From NCBI GenBank assembly GCA_964496875.1, contig CAZCBH010000018.1:1-64000 (forward strand): 64,000 bases of DNA. Reading direction: 5' to 3'. This DNA is from RI-106 sp964496875. GTDB lineage: Bacteria; Cyanobacteriota; Vampirovibrionia; Obscuribacterales; Obscuribacteraceae. Under the pieces are notes generated by a model that did no database searches, was not told the origin of the DNA, and saw nothing but the letters and a program-made list of their open reading frames with translations. Made by a program: the position numbers and the translations under genes. Positions 1-9,774 of this stretch are shown here, piece by piece (position 1 is the stretch's first letter; every line of letters begins with the position of its first letter).

Positions 1-141
1 GCCTGGAAGCTCAAGAATTCTGGCATTTTCTCGAAATTTGAGAAATATTTTTTCTGGGTGTCGAGAAATCTTCCGGTCGGTATAGAAACAATCCGCTGAC
101 AGAATGGCAGCGCTAAGAAGTTTCTTTAGAAGGAGATTCGT

Positions 142-1170
142 ATGGGTTCCAATGCATTTGAACTTGACCATGGCGTAGTGAATGAGGGCGGGGCATCCAT
201 ACACCACAGATTACTTGAAGATTCGATGCCGAGTCCTAATTCCGCAAAAGATATCGCGGAAAAGGGCGAGGCAAGGCAGTCCGATGAAAAAATCGGAGAG
301 AAACTGCAATCGGGCTCTCCTTCCGAAGGCAGAACCCATGGATCTATTCAAGAAGGACTGAATAGTCTAGATAAAATCGACCAGCTTGGTGAGCTGGCAG
401 AGCAGCTAGGGCGCAAAGATGAAATCGACAAAGAGCCTCACAAGCAGGAGCACACTAAACCCGGTGAAGGTAACGTCATCGAACGGATAGAGCGTGATGG
501 CTCTCTCGATGATATGTTCAAGAAATTGGAACCCAAGAAGATTACACCTGAACAGCGCATGGATGCGAAGAAGGAATTGCAAGACCTAATTCCTGAGGAG
601 GTCAGTCCCGGTGATCGCAAAGCACTTGTCTCTATGCAGGAAGCGATAATCGACGGTAATGTGGAAAAGCTAGGCACCAGCCTCGAGGCACTCAGAGGCG
701 ATCCCGAGCGCATGGAGCGCTTGATCAATGGCTTGAACAAGCAATTGATGAAGTCCGATTCCGATACCAGAGTCACCATGACTGAGGATGGAAGAGTATT
801 TCTCAGTAACCCCCGAAGCGATACTGCTGTTCAGTTCAACAAAGACGGCACAGCAGAAGTGAAACCTGTGGAGCATACTTTCAGCGGCGCGATTGTGGTC
901 AAGCCGGGAGAGGTGATTAACCGCAGCGCTGAGGATGTGGCCTCATCCATCGGTGACCGAACCACGAGAGATATCAACTATCGACCTATTTTCAAGCCGA
1001 TAGAAAAGCCCGATTTTCGAAAGCCTGTACCTTTCGATAAGCCCTGGGATGATGTCAAACCGCTGTATCCAGAAAGAGGGGGTCAGAAGCAGCCTTTTAA
1101 TCCCAAAGACTGGATCGAAGAGATGGGACAGGGCGGCGGCAGGTTGCTGAACAAAGAAGACGACAAGTAG
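142..1170 (+). CDS. Hydrophilic hypothetical protein
   Basis: I do not recognise this 342-residue protein. It has no signal peptide or membrane segment. Residues 1-130 are rich in Glu, Lys, Asp and Gly and look disordered; residues 130-200 look helical; the last 70 residues carry repeated Lys-Pro and Phe-Lys-Pro pairs. The ATG at 142 is well supported by an AAGGAG six bases upstream (130-135). It is followed convergently by a membrane protein gene after 12 bp, and bases 1-141 upstream hold no gene. A cytoplasmic or tail-exported effector-like protein is conceivable, but nothing in the sequence shows a function. Confidence 0.75.
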   Translation: MGSNAFELDHGVVNEGGASIHHRLLEDSMPSPNSAKDIAEKGEARQSDEKIGEKLQSGSPSEGRTHGSIQEGLNSLDKIDQLGELAEQLGRKDEIDKEPHKQEHTKPGEGNVIERIERDGSLDDMFKKLEPKKITPEQRMDAKKELQDLIPEEVSPGDRKALVSMQEAIIDGNVEKLGTSLEALRGDPERMERLINGLNKQLMKSDSDTRVTMTEDGRVFLSNPRSDTAVQFNKDGTAEVKPVEHTFSGAIVVKPGEVINRSAEDVASSIGDRTTRDINYRPIFKPIEKPDFRKPVPFDKPWDDVKPLYPERGGQKQPFNPKDWIEEMGQGGGRLLNKEDDK

Positions 1171-1182
1171 ATTTTTCCCCTG

Positions 1183-2529
1183 TTAGTTAGTTCCCTTAGA
1201 AGAGCGCAGGATTCGATGGAGCAGCATCGGGTCCTTCTCTCTTTTGTTTGAGTCGAGCATAAGGGCGCTGTATGCTTCGGCCCGTTCCAGGTCATCCCGA
1301 CAAAGTTCTAGGGTTGTAAGCTTATCTAAGTAAGCCATTCTCTCACCTTCGTTGCGTGCCTGAAGATAGCCTTCGGTCCAGGATTCCGATAGAGCTTCCA
1401 CTCTTCTTTCGGCAAATAATCTGCCTGCTATACCGAGAGCGAATACTGATACCAGGGCTCCCATGAGCCAGGGGAATAGCGTTGGATTGTCTCTGGGTGA
1501 GAGTAATTCCATCGTCTGAGCTGCAGGTGCGTAGTTGGAGCTGATAGTTGATTTGATTCTGGTGGCAGTGGCTGGATAGCGCGCGGCATAACCGTAGTCC
1601 GCAATTGTACTCAATGCGGCATTCGTCTCTTTGGTTCTGTATGTGGTGGTACTCAATTCATAGGCGACAGCGCAGTTTCTGCCGACGGCCGCTAAGTCAT
1701 CTTGTTCGAAGTCAATAGATGTGATCCATAAGAGGTCTTTGATGGCATCTTCTGTAAAACCGCATGCAGTATTGCATTTGAAGGCGTTGATGAAACAATC
1801 TCTGGCCATGTCATAGTCTCGAATTTGAAATAGAGTGCTTCTGCCGAGTTGTTCGTATCTTCTGGCCATGGGCAGACTGAGGTCTCCATAGGTCTCTTTG
1901 ACGACAGCAGTCAGGGAGTTTTCTCGTTCGGCCCAGGAGGCAAGATTTTGTTGACTGGACCAGACTCCATCGAATTCGAGCCGGCTGTCGGATTGTGCAG
2001 AGTCATTTGCTCCGGCTCCGCCAAGTCTTTTGAGCCTTGCTAGATCCTTTACTCCGGTATCACCAGCCATACTTGCGACCAGTGAAGACCTGTTCTCTCG
2101 GGTGACATGTTTGTAGATCTGTTCTCCAAGAAGACTATTGCCCGTGGCGGCAATAATAAATGTCGAAAAGAAGAGAGCATATCCTATGAGATTGACCATA
2201 ATCACGGCAGTGCCTGTAGTCAGTATCATCCATGCGGAGTCGTGGCTGGCTTTCACAAACCTGTTCAGAGCTTTGTCTTCTGCTCTCATATGACCGATGA
2301 GGTTGTTTCGCTCGTGTCTCTCGAGCCAGGCGTGAAGTGGTTCTTTCCAGGTGCATTTGACCAGGCTAATCATCAGGGTACAGGAGGCAACAAGAAAGAG
2401 ATCGCTTGCGATGCCTAGGCTGAATAAGGGAGGGTCCACTAGCTGCAGATGCTTGAAGAGCATTATGAGCGCAATGGTAATGACTCCGGCAAAAATACTG
2501 AAGTTTGCAAATTTACTAAGTGTTTTCAT
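1183..2529 (-). CDS. Multi-pass membrane protein with helical repeat-like middle
   Basis: A 448-residue protein with hydrophobic segments near residues 8-28, 38-58 and 100-135 and one more near 360-380, then a charged cytoplasmic tail. The soluble stretch between (about 145-350) is helical and TPR-like, without clear consensus repeats. The frame is open to a TTG at 2550, but the ATG at 2529 begins a more natural N-terminus (MKTLSKFANF). It is last of three minus-strand genes (5388 to 1183) that share membrane segments plus TPR-type helices, so it may be co-transcribed with them. Function unknown. Confidence 0.65.
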   Translation of the reverse strand: MKTLSKFANFSIFAGVITIALIMLFKHLQLVDPPLFSLGIASDLFLVASCTLMISLVKCTWKEPLHAWLERHERNNLIGHMRAEDKALNRFVKASHDSAWMILTTGTAVIMVNLIGYALFFSTFIIAATGNSLLGEQIYKHVTRENRSSLVASMAGDTGVKDLARLKRLGGAGANDSAQSDSRLEFDGVWSSQQNLASWAERENSLTAVVKETYGDLSLPMARRYEQLGRSTLFQIRDYDMARDCFINAFKCNTACGFTEDAIKDLLWITSIDFEQDDLAAVGRNCAVAYELSTTTYRTKETNAALSTIADYGYAARYPATATRIKSTISSNYAPAAQTMELLSPRDNPTLFPWLMGALVSVFALGIAGRLFAERRVEALSESWTEGYLQARNEGERMAYLDKLTTLELCRDDLERAEAYSALMLDSNKREKDPMLLHRILRSSKGTN

Positions 2530-2633
2530 CTCTGTATGTGGTGGCAGCAAGTCTTATAATAATTGCAGAAACTTGCTCTCTACAAAATACGGTTTTCACC
2601 ACTGAGACAGGCAGACTTCCTGAAATCTGTTGG

Positions 2634-4010
2634 TCAGGAAGGAGTCTCAGAAGCAGCGGTATAGCCCTGCTCCTTGATATTATTGAACTCTTCCTGGGCC
2701 TCTTTTTCTCTGTTCAGATGTTGCAAGCAAAGTGCTCGGCGGTAGCGGACATCAAGACTATCTGTGCGCTCCAGCAATTTGTCATAGGCGGCAAGGGCCT
2801 TTTCGAATTCTCCGCTTGCATATTCAGCATCTCCAAGGATTTCGTAACCTTCTTTTATCTGCTGACCGAGGGCAATCAGTGCAAGGGCTTCTTCCTTTGC
2901 TTTCTCAAAATTTTCTTCGATTAAATGAATTGTGGCTATCGAGATCAGTCTGTCTGGGTTGCGTTCTGAAGTTTTCTTCTTGTCGTCTTCTTGGCGCAGG
3001 CTTTCTCCTCTGGCAGCGCGTTCTTTGGCCAGTAGCTTGTCTCCCATACGATAAAGCAAATAGGCATTAAGTCTATAATGCCTCCAGTGCCGAGGTTTTA
3101 GAGGCAGGGACTTTTCGGAGAGTTCTCTGGCTTTCGTCCAGTTTCCCTGATTTAGCCAGTATTCTGCGTAGTCGTGATAAATACATGCCTCATCGGGATG
3201 GAGAGTAAGGGCTCGATTATAATCGGCAATGCACCTATCTTTGTCCTCCAAAATGAATGCAATGTGTGCTCTCATCCTCAGTTCATCGGCATCATTAAGG
3301 CTTCGGTGTTTAATCAAATCATAGAGAATTTCTGCTTCCTTCTTTCGACCAAACTGAACCTGATAGAATGCTGTTTCGATGATCCAGTCCAGATGCTTTA
3401 CACCATGGCGTTTGTCAATCGTCACAGCCTTTTCCATCTCGTTAATCGCTTTGTCGAACTCAACTTGATTCTTGTGGCAGTAGCCGAGTTTTATGTGACA
3501 ATCGGCTATTGTCTCTTCTTCTAATTGTTTGAGACTGTTTCTGCTGGGTTGTCCGGTAAACTTTGGATAAATCTCCACCAGCTTTTCACTGGGAGCAGTT
3601 TCTATGGTTTCGAGATTTTTCTGCCCTATCTCGATTGCCTGGCGATAGCTTTTTATCGCTTCTGCGTAATCTTGTTCGAAAAAGTAGGTTTCACCTATGA
3701 GATATCTCAAGGTGGAGTCGTTGGGTCGCAGTTGCGCCAGGGTGGCATAGTCGGCCCTTGCACCAGAATTGTCGTCCATGTCGTACATAAGGAGTTCTGC
3801 TCTTCTCTCCAGTGCTTTCTGATTTTTCGGAGATTTGGAGAGATAGCTGTTCAGCTCTTTTAAATACTGCTTCGTTTTGGCCAGTTCCTCAGGTTTTCTC
3901 TCTATGCAGTAGCCGGAATCGGCTTTTAGGACCAAGCCAAAAAGCAAAAGAAGGAAGACATAAGTCAATGAAGCCTGCTTTGTCTCAAAGTACTTTCGCG
4001 ATAATTTCAT
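2634..4010 (-). CDS. Secreted TPR-repeat protein
   Basis: A 458-residue protein with an N-terminal hydrophobic segment (about residues 15-34, SLTYVFLLLLFGLVLKADSG) that looks like a signal peptide or anchor. The rest is tetratricopeptide repeats: recognisable pairs lie near 75-130, 170-205, 245-310 and 385-440, with typical G-x-x-Y/F and A-x-x-x-Y/F-x-x-A spacing. Its ATG overlaps the stop of the upstream gene as ATGA (4007-4010), which implies translational coupling. TPR arrays bind proteins or peptides; the partner is not evident, but the coupled membrane TPR protein is the obvious candidate. Confidence 0.8.
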   Translation of the reverse strand: MKLSRKYFETKQASLTYVFLLLLFGLVLKADSGYCIERKPEELAKTKQYLKELNSYLSKSPKNQKALERRAELLMYDMDDNSGARADYATLAQLRPNDSTLRYLIGETYFFEQDYAEAIKSYRQAIEIGQKNLETIETAPSEKLVEIYPKFTGQPSRNSLKQLEEETIADCHIKLGYCHKNQVEFDKAINEMEKAVTIDKRHGVKHLDWIIETAFYQVQFGRKKEAEILYDLIKHRSLNDADELRMRAHIAFILEDKDRCIADYNRALTLHPDEACIYHDYAEYWLNQGNWTKARELSEKSLPLKPRHWRHYRLNAYLLYRMGDKLLAKERAARGESLRQEDDKKKTSERNPDRLISIATIHLIEENFEKAKEEALALIALGQQIKEGYEILGDAEYASGEFEKALAAYDKLLERTDSLDVRYRRALCLQHLNREKEAQEEFNNIKEQGYTAASETPS

Positions 4011-5388
4011 AGACCTGCCGGATCAAGGGTCAGTACCGAAACAATAGAGAGAATGGTACCACTTTTTTTGAGGGCTTCCAGCTTCTCTTTCTCTTCTCTG
4101 AATTCTAGAATCAACCGAAGCTTCTCCACATCATCCGGGTCAGGGCTGGTCGGGTTTCGCAGAACGCGGCGTTCCAGTCTCTCCTGGGCGATGCGAGTTA
4201 GCAGTCCCCGTTTACCGAAGAAAAGGAATGATACCGCCACCGAAGCCAGGGCAAAGAGGACAAGAGAGAACGTGTCAGAGTTAGTCTCTTTCGAATGCAG
4301 TTTGATGATCTTGTTTACTCTCTCAAAAAGCTGGTCGCTACGCTTATCTTTATGCAGATAGGTCATGAGAAGCGCCAACTCTCGGCAGGTCTCGCCCACC
4401 CGTCTGCTATCGGGACCGAACTCTTTCTCCCGCATAGAAAGAGCCTCTTCGTAACTCTGCTTAGCCTCTAAAAATCGACCCTGCTCTCGCAAGCAGTTGC
4501 CCAATTTCGTCAGGGCAGAGCCGAGCTTTTCGTAGCCTTTGTGTGCTACACAGATTTGAATCGACTGCCTGTAGGTGTTTTCAGCCTCTTTGAACTTTCC
4601 TTCTTTGTAGTAGAGATTGGCAAGGTTTGCCACCATGCCGCCGTACATAGAATGGTGCTTGCCATAGATATCTTCTCTGATGGCAAGCAACTGATCAGTA
4701 TATTGATGTGCTCTTTTGAATTTGCCCGCTTCTATGCAGGCTCCGGAGTAGAGCTCCAGACTGATGGCGGGGTGGGCTCCTTCATAGACCATATAGGTCG
4801 GGATCATTTTGTAAGCTGTCTTTGCATAGCCCGAGGCACCGGCGATGGCACCGACCAGAGCGCTCAAATCAATCAACAAGAAAGCGACCAGGGGCAGCAC
4901 GATGCAGAGAGCAGCGAACACAAGGATCTTTTTTAGTCTATCTATAAAGGTCAACTCGCTCAAGAATACTTCGATTACCGCTTTCTTCGCCTTTTGAGAG
5001 CGGCGTTTGCCGGAGAGATAGCGAAAGCCTAAGATGCAGAGAATGAAACCGACTTCGAAGGCGATGGCGGCAAGGAGTTTTGGAGATGAGTTTGCCGTAG
5101 CGAGCAGGCAGAGATAGCANNNNNNNNNNNNNNNNNNNNNNNNNNNNNNNNNNNNNNNNNNNNNNNNNNNNNNNNNNNNNNNNNNNNNNNNNNNNNNNNN
5201 NNNNNNNNNNNNNNNNNNNTGGCGGCAAGGAGTTTTGGAGATGAGTTTGCCGTAGCGAGCAGGCAGAGATAGCAAAGTATGACGAGCGCTATGGCGATGC
5301 CACAGAGCTTCAGCAGCCCATAGGCGTTTCTAGAAAAGCGCTGCTTTCGAGACTCTTGGCTCTCTTTTTCAAACTCGTTCCTGGTCAT
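4007..5388 (-). CDS. Membrane TPR protein, frame interrupted by a false gap
   Basis: The frame enters a run of 100 N at 5120-5219, but the 55 bp on either side of the N are identical. Collapsing that duplicate joins the frames into one protein of about 408 residues starting at the ATG at 5388. Four hydrophobic segments are visible: about 27-47, 55-72, 105-125 and 330-346 of the collapsed protein. Kinesin-light-chain-like TPR units lie between (about 165-310, with motifs such as LGNCLREQGRFLEAKQSYEE). The tail is charged and helical. It overlaps the downstream TPR gene by 4 bp. The role is unknown; the design suggests a membrane scaffold. Confidence 0.75.
5065..5274. other. False assembly gap flanked by a 55-bp duplicate
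   Basis: The 100 N at 5120-5219 are bordered by the same 55 bases at 5065-5119 and 5220-5274. Two contigs that overlap by a fixed word length and were scaffolded with a standard 100-N spacer give exactly this picture. Removing 155 bp (the N run and one copy) makes the minus-strand reading frame continuous. Confidence 0.93.
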
Positions 5389-5480
5389 ACATAGATAGTA
5401 AGCCAGGTCTGAGGAATTGCCAGGTGGTTTTTCCCACCCTTTGCGGCTAGTTGGGCAAATGTGAGTTCCGGGAATTTAAT

Positions 5481-5509
5481 TTGAAAGCCATACATGTGTA
5501 TGGTATGAT
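5481..5509 (+). promoter_or_regulatory. Sigma-70 type promoter of dnaE2 with palindrome in the spacer
   Basis: TTGAAA (5481-5486), a 17-base spacer and TATGAT (5504-5509) make a near-consensus promoter; TG at 5501-5502 gives an extended -10. The spacer is almost wholly an inverted repeat, CCATACA-TG-TGTATGG (5488-5503). Transcription would begin near 5516, about 170 bases before dnaE2. A dyad here would let a repressor compete directly with RNA polymerase. LexA control of dnaE2 is common in bacteria, so a LexA-like operator is the first guess, but this is not the known cyanobacterial or Gram-positive consensus. Confidence 0.6.
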
Positions 5510-5688
5510 GGATTTATCACAAATTCAATATGATGGATGCTAGATGTTAGATTATCGATATTCGATGATCGTCGTTTCTCTTTCATGCTTTGTGATGAAT
5601 CAACCCGGCTCTCTGCCATGAGGTGGAGAGTTCGGGGTGCTTATTTTTATTGATTGCTTTTTTATGACTGCGGTTTTGAACTTTTCGA

Positions 5689-8600
5689 ATGAAACAGCGC
5701 TATGCCGAGCTTCACTGCCATTCTTCCTTCTCTTTGTTAGATGGAGCCAGCAACCCCGAGGCTTTAGTGGAACGGGCCCGGGATATCGGTCTTTCGGCGC
5801 TGGCAATAACCGATCATGACGATCTAGGCGGTGCGGTGCGTTTTGCCTATGCTGCCAGAGAAGTCGATCTCGAAGCGATTATCGGCGTGGAGCTTACCCT
5901 GGAAGACGATTCTCACATAACGCTACTGGCTGCCGACGGAGATGGCTATCGCAATATCTGTCGGCTGATCACCCTGGGAAGATCCGATTATGAGCGAGGC
6001 TCCCCCAGAGTCTCTTACGAGAGTCTCTTCGATTGCAGTGCCGGAGTGATAGCTCTTTCTGGCTGTCCGAAAGGAAGTATTCCCACCGCCCTGGCCCGGG
6101 AGGACGAGGTCAGGGCCAGACGCCTGGCTCGGGCTTTTCAGGAGACTTTCGGCGATCGTTTCTATCTGGAGCTCTGGAATCATCATCTCCGCCAGGAGAG
6201 TTTTATCGCGGCATCGCTCCTTGAACTCTCGAAGTCAGCCTCGATACCATGGACGGTCAGCAACAATGTTCACTATGCCAGGCCCGAGGACAGGGCTATT
6301 CACGATGTTCTTACCTGTTTACGTCATGGCACCACCCTGGCCGAGGCGGGGCGGAGGCTGCGTCCGAATGGAAGCTGGTATATGAAGTCCGCAGAGGAAA
6401 TCGCCCATCTCTGGCGCCATGACCTGACCGGGATGAAGAACACTCTTGTCATTGCCGAGCGTTGTCGTTTTCGTCTGAGCCAGTTGAAGACACCGCTGCC
6501 GATTTTTACTCTGCCACCAGAGATAATGACATCGCTTGGCATCAAGGGCGATATCAATCCCAACGCTTTATTAGAGCAACTCGTCTGGGAAGGCGCCCGG
6601 TTGCGTTATCCCGATTTAACCAGCGATCACATCAGACAGATAGATCACGAACTAAATATGATCGTCTCTCTCGATCTGGCACCTTATTTTCTGATTATGT
6701 GGGATATCGTTCGTTTCGCCCGTTCCCGGGGCATTGCCGTGCAGGGACGCGGCTCTGCCGCCAACTCGGCGGTCTGTTACTGTCTTATGATCACCGCTGT
6801 CGATCCGATTGGCATGGAGCTTCTTTTCGAGCGCTTTCTTTCGGAGGGGCGCAACGAGCCGCCGGATATCGACCTCGATATCGCCCATCAAGAAAGAGAA
6901 ATAGTCCTTCAGTATGTCTACGAGAAGTACGGGCGCAAACACGCAGCCATGGTCTGCGAGGTGATCACTTATCGAGGGCGCTCGGCGGTGCGGGATGCTG
7001 CCCGGGTGCTGGGCTTCTCTCAAGAGCAGGGGGACAGGCTCTCAGCCGAGGCGGATCGCATCGAAGCCCGGGACGCCGCAGAAAAACTGGAAGCAGGCGG
7101 TCTGGCAAGGGTCGGTCTCGATGCCAGGGATAGACGCAGTCAGCTTCTGCTGCAAATAGTCAGAGGTTTGCATCAACTGCCCCGTCACCGTTCTATCCAC
7201 GTGGGCGGTTTTGTTCTCTCCGGTAGACCGCTGGGCGATCTGGTGCCGGTAGAGCCGGCTGCGATGGAAGGGAGAACCGTTATCCAGTGGGATAAGGATG
7301 ATATCGATCTGGTCGGGATGATAAAGATAGATCTGCTCGGACTGGGCATGCTCACTATGATTCAGGAAGGGCTTAGATTAGTTAGAGAATTTCGTGGTAT
7401 CGATATCGATATCGGTACCCTGGATATGGATGATCCTTCTATCTATAACATGCTGCAGCGGGCTGATACGGTCGGACTCTTTCAGGTGGAGTCGAGGGCG
7501 CAGATGAATATCCTGCCCCGGTTGAAGCCGCGTTGCTTTTACGACATCATCGTCTCTATCGCCATCGTCAGACCCGGACCTATATTAGGCAATATCATCC
7601 ATCCTTATCTAAGGCGCCGCCGGGGGGACGAAGAGGTTATTTATCTCCATCCAAGTCTTGAGCCTATCTTGAAACGTACTTTAGGGGTGCCGCTTTTTCA
7701 GGAACAGGGTATGAAACTGGCGGTGGTGGCAGCCGGATTTACTCCGTCACAGGCAGACAATCTGCGCCGGGTGATGAGTCACAAGCGTTCTCACGAGCGT
7801 ATGGCGAAGGTCTGCGAAGAGCTTGCTGCGGGCATGGCTAAAAAAGGCTTTTCCCAGGAGGCGATTGATACCATCACTCATCAATTGAGAGCTTTCGCCA
7901 ATTATGGCTTTCCTGAAAGCCATGCTGCTTCATTCTCATTGCTTGTCTATGCCTCGGCTTATCTGAAGCGCTATTTCGCCCCCGAGTTTTATTGCGCCAT
8001 TTTGAACGCACAGCCCATGGGCTTTTACAGCCCGGGAACGCTGATTCGGGACGCTTTGCGCCACGGGGTCGAAGTGCGTCCGGTGGATCTCTCTTGCAGC
8101 AGCTGGAACTGTGTGCTCGAATCCGAAAATATTATCGAGGCAGAGGGGCTGCAAGGCGACCAATTCAATAATATAGATTCTATTTCGCCGGGGCGCCTGC
8201 AGGAGCTTTTTGTCTCCCGGTTGGCGGGAGCAGGAGATCTTACTAAGAGAAGGGGGCAGGCTCAGGGAGCGGAGCAGAGGAAGCCGCCGGCTCTTAGAAT
8301 CGGTCTTCGTTATGTAGATGGGCTGGGAAGAGCAGCAAGAGAGTCTCTCGAGGCTGCCTGGCAAGAGGGCGGACCATTTACTTCTTTAGAGGATGTGATC
8401 GAGCGCAGCGGGCTTGCGCCGAGCGAACTGAAGATTCTTGCCCAGGCAGGAGCTTTTGACGGTCTCTATCCCGGTAGAAGAAAAGCGCTCTGGAAAGTTC
8501 TGGATAAATTGAAGAAGAGGATAGAAACGCCACTATTAGATGCTCTCTATGAGTTGAACGGTATCTCCAGAGAGGATAGACGCAGATCTATAGATTTGCC

Positions 8601-9054
8601 TGATATGACCGAATTAGAAGAGGTGATCACCGATTATCGCTTATTAGGCCTCTCTACCCGAGGACATCCCATGAAATATTATCGCGCCTGGGCCAATAAG
8701 AACCGCATTCTGAGCTGCAAGCAGTTGTCCGAGAAATTAGACGGAGAAGAGGTCAGTGTTGCCGGCGGTGTGATCTGCCGCCAGAGACCGGGAACGGCTA
8801 AAGGCTTTGTCTTTCTCACTCTTGAAGACGAAAGCGGTATGGCTAATGTGGTTTTGAAGCCCAAGGTCTTTGCCGTATACAAAAGCACAGTCTTGCAGAA
8901 CTCATTTTTACTGGTTCAGGGCAAACTCCAGATCGAAGAAGGGGTGGCCAATGTGATTGCAAGACATATAGAAGGATTGGAGAGAATGCCTTCAGATCGC
9001 CGGGATTCCGATGATGTGGATGGTCCTATGATAAGGTCGCGCAATTTCCATTGA
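5689..9054 (+). CDS. dnaE2: Error-prone DNA polymerase III alpha subunit DnaE2
   Basis: C-family DNA polymerase of 1121 residues for translesion, damage-induced synthesis. An N-terminal PHP domain begins with the RYAELHCHSSFSLLDG and ITDHDDLGG motifs. The palm carries PPDIDLDI with Asp393, Asp395 and Asp397, and the third acidic position is Asp548 in KIDLLGLG. The stretch HRSIHVGGFVLSGRPLGDLV and the following VIQWDKDD are typical of DnaE2/ImuC rather than replicative DnaE1. A helix-hairpin-helix region (NYGFPESHAASFSLLVYASA) and a C-terminal OB fold (about 1010-1090) follow. The length fits the family. No Shine-Dalgarno precedes the ATG at 5689, but the start matches the family N-terminus. 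imuA and imuB are not adjacent. Confidence 0.93.
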   Translation: MKQRYAELHCHSSFSLLDGASNPEALVERARDIGLSALAITDHDDLGGAVRFAYAAREVDLEAIIGVELTLEDDSHITLLAADGDGYRNICRLITLGRSDYERGSPRVSYESLFDCSAGVIALSGCPKGSIPTALAREDEVRARRLARAFQETFGDRFYLELWNHHLRQESFIAASLLELSKSASIPWTVSNNVHYARPEDRAIHDVLTCLRHGTTLAEAGRRLRPNGSWYMKSAEEIAHLWRHDLTGMKNTLVIAERCRFRLSQLKTPLPIFTLPPEIMTSLGIKGDINPNALLEQLVWEGARLRYPDLTSDHIRQIDHELNMIVSLDLAPYFLIMWDIVRFARSRGIAVQGRGSAANSAVCYCLMITAVDPIGMELLFERFLSEGRNEPPDIDLDIAHQEREIVLQYVYEKYGRKHAAMVCEVITYRGRSAVRDAARVLGFSQEQGDRLSAEADRIEARDAAEKLEAGGLARVGLDARDRRSQLLLQIVRGLHQLPRHRSIHVGGFVLSGRPLGDLVPVEPAAMEGRTVIQWDKDDIDLVGMIKIDLLGLGMLTMIQEGLRLVREFRGIDIDIGTLDMDDPSIYNMLQRADTVGLFQVESRAQMNILPRLKPRCFYDIIVSIAIVRPGPILGNIIHPYLRRRRGDEEVIYLHPSLEPILKRTLGVPLFQEQGMKLAVVAAGFTPSQADNLRRVMSHKRSHERMAKVCEELAAGMAKKGFSQEAIDTITHQLRAFANYGFPESHAASFSLLVYASAYLKRYFAPEFYCAILNAQPMGFYSPGTLIRDALRHGVEVRPVDLSCSSWNCVLESENIIEAEGLQGDQFNNIDSISPGRLQELFVSRLAGAGDLTKRRGQAQGAEQRKPPALRIGLRYVDGLGRAARESLEAAWQEGGPFTSLEDVIERSGLAPSELKILAQAGAFDGLYPGRRKALWKVLDKLKKRIETPLLDALYELNGISREDRRRSIDLPDMTELEEVITDYRLLGLSTRGHPMKYYRAWANKNRILSCKQLSEKLDGEEVSVAGGVICRQRPGTAKGFVFLTLEDESGMANVVLKPKVFAVYKSTVLQNSFLLVQGKLQIEEGVANVIARHIEGLERMPSDRRDSDDVDGPMIRSRNFH

Positions 9055-9141
9055 TGAATTGATGAACTGATTGAAAAATAGGCTAAGGTAGAATAAATAC
9101 CGAAAGCAATTAGAGGTCGAAAAGGTCGGAAGATCACCATC

Positions 9142-9774
9142 ATGACAGGTCCGGAGCAGGTGCCTACTTTTGATATTGACAGACCGGAGTTCTGGGAGCT
9201 CTGTTATCAGCAGGGACGTACTCCCTGGGAATACGGTCGTCATGCGCCTCCGCTCGAGACATTCATGAAGTCTCCATATCGGCTGCCGCCAGGCAAAGTG
9301 GCGGTGCTTGGCTGTGGTACCGGGCATGATGCCGTTTATCTTGCCCGGATGGGCTATGAGGTGACGGGGATTGACTTTGCGCCCACAGCTATTCAATCTA
9401 CCTATCAGAAATTTCTCCAGGCAGGAGTGGCGGGCAAGTCGGCGTTTCTTCTACAGCGAGATATCTTTGACTTACACGAATATACCGGCTATTTCGACGG
9501 CATCTTCGAGCATACCTGCTTTTGTTCTATCGATCCGGCTCACCGTCGAAGGTATATGTTCTCTACCAGGGATCTTCTTAAGAAGGGCGGTAAATTTCTG
9601 GCAATCTGGTGGATAGGGGAGCGGCATGGTGAAGGACTTCCATTTTCGGTCAGCCGTGATGAGATCTTCGAACTCTACGACGGGGTATTTTCTTTTGATA
9701 TTGTGTATGAGCCCCAGGACTCCTTTCCCCGGGATCAGGGCAAAGAGCTGCTCACATTGATGACCAGGCTTTAG
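9142..9774 (+). CDS. TPMT-family SAM-dependent methyltransferase
   Basis: A 210-residue class I methyltransferase of the thiopurine S-methyltransferase (TPMT) family. The family entry motif FWELCYQQGRTPWEYGRHAP (residues 14-33) is followed by SAM-binding motif I VAVLGCGTGHDAVYLARMG and the acidic motif II VTGIDFAP. Members methylate thiols, selenols or halides, so the substrate here cannot be read from sequence. It starts 87 bp after dnaE2 and may be read through from it; the ATG at 9142 follows a weak GGAAGAT-type site. Cytoplasmic. Confidence 0.88.
   Translation: MTGPEQVPTFDIDRPEFWELCYQQGRTPWEYGRHAPPLETFMKSPYRLPPGKVAVLGCGTGHDAVYLARMGYEVTGIDFAPTAIQSTYQKFLQAGVAGKSAFLLQRDIFDLHEYTGYFDGIFEHTCFCSIDPAHRRRYMFSTRDLLKKGGKFLAIWWIGERHGEGLPFSVSRDEIFELYDGVFSFDIVYEPQDSFPRDQGKELLTLMTRL

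Noticed and set aside
5544..5621. A 25-codon upstream frame in the dnaE2 leader
   Set aside because: It has no Shine-Dalgarno and no peptide-like conservation signal visible; chance frames of this size are common.
6462..7133. Plus-strand frame of 223 codons within dnaE2
   Set aside because: It overlaps the polymerase gene, whose motifs are continuous; the alternative product is Arg/Ser-rich shadow sequence.
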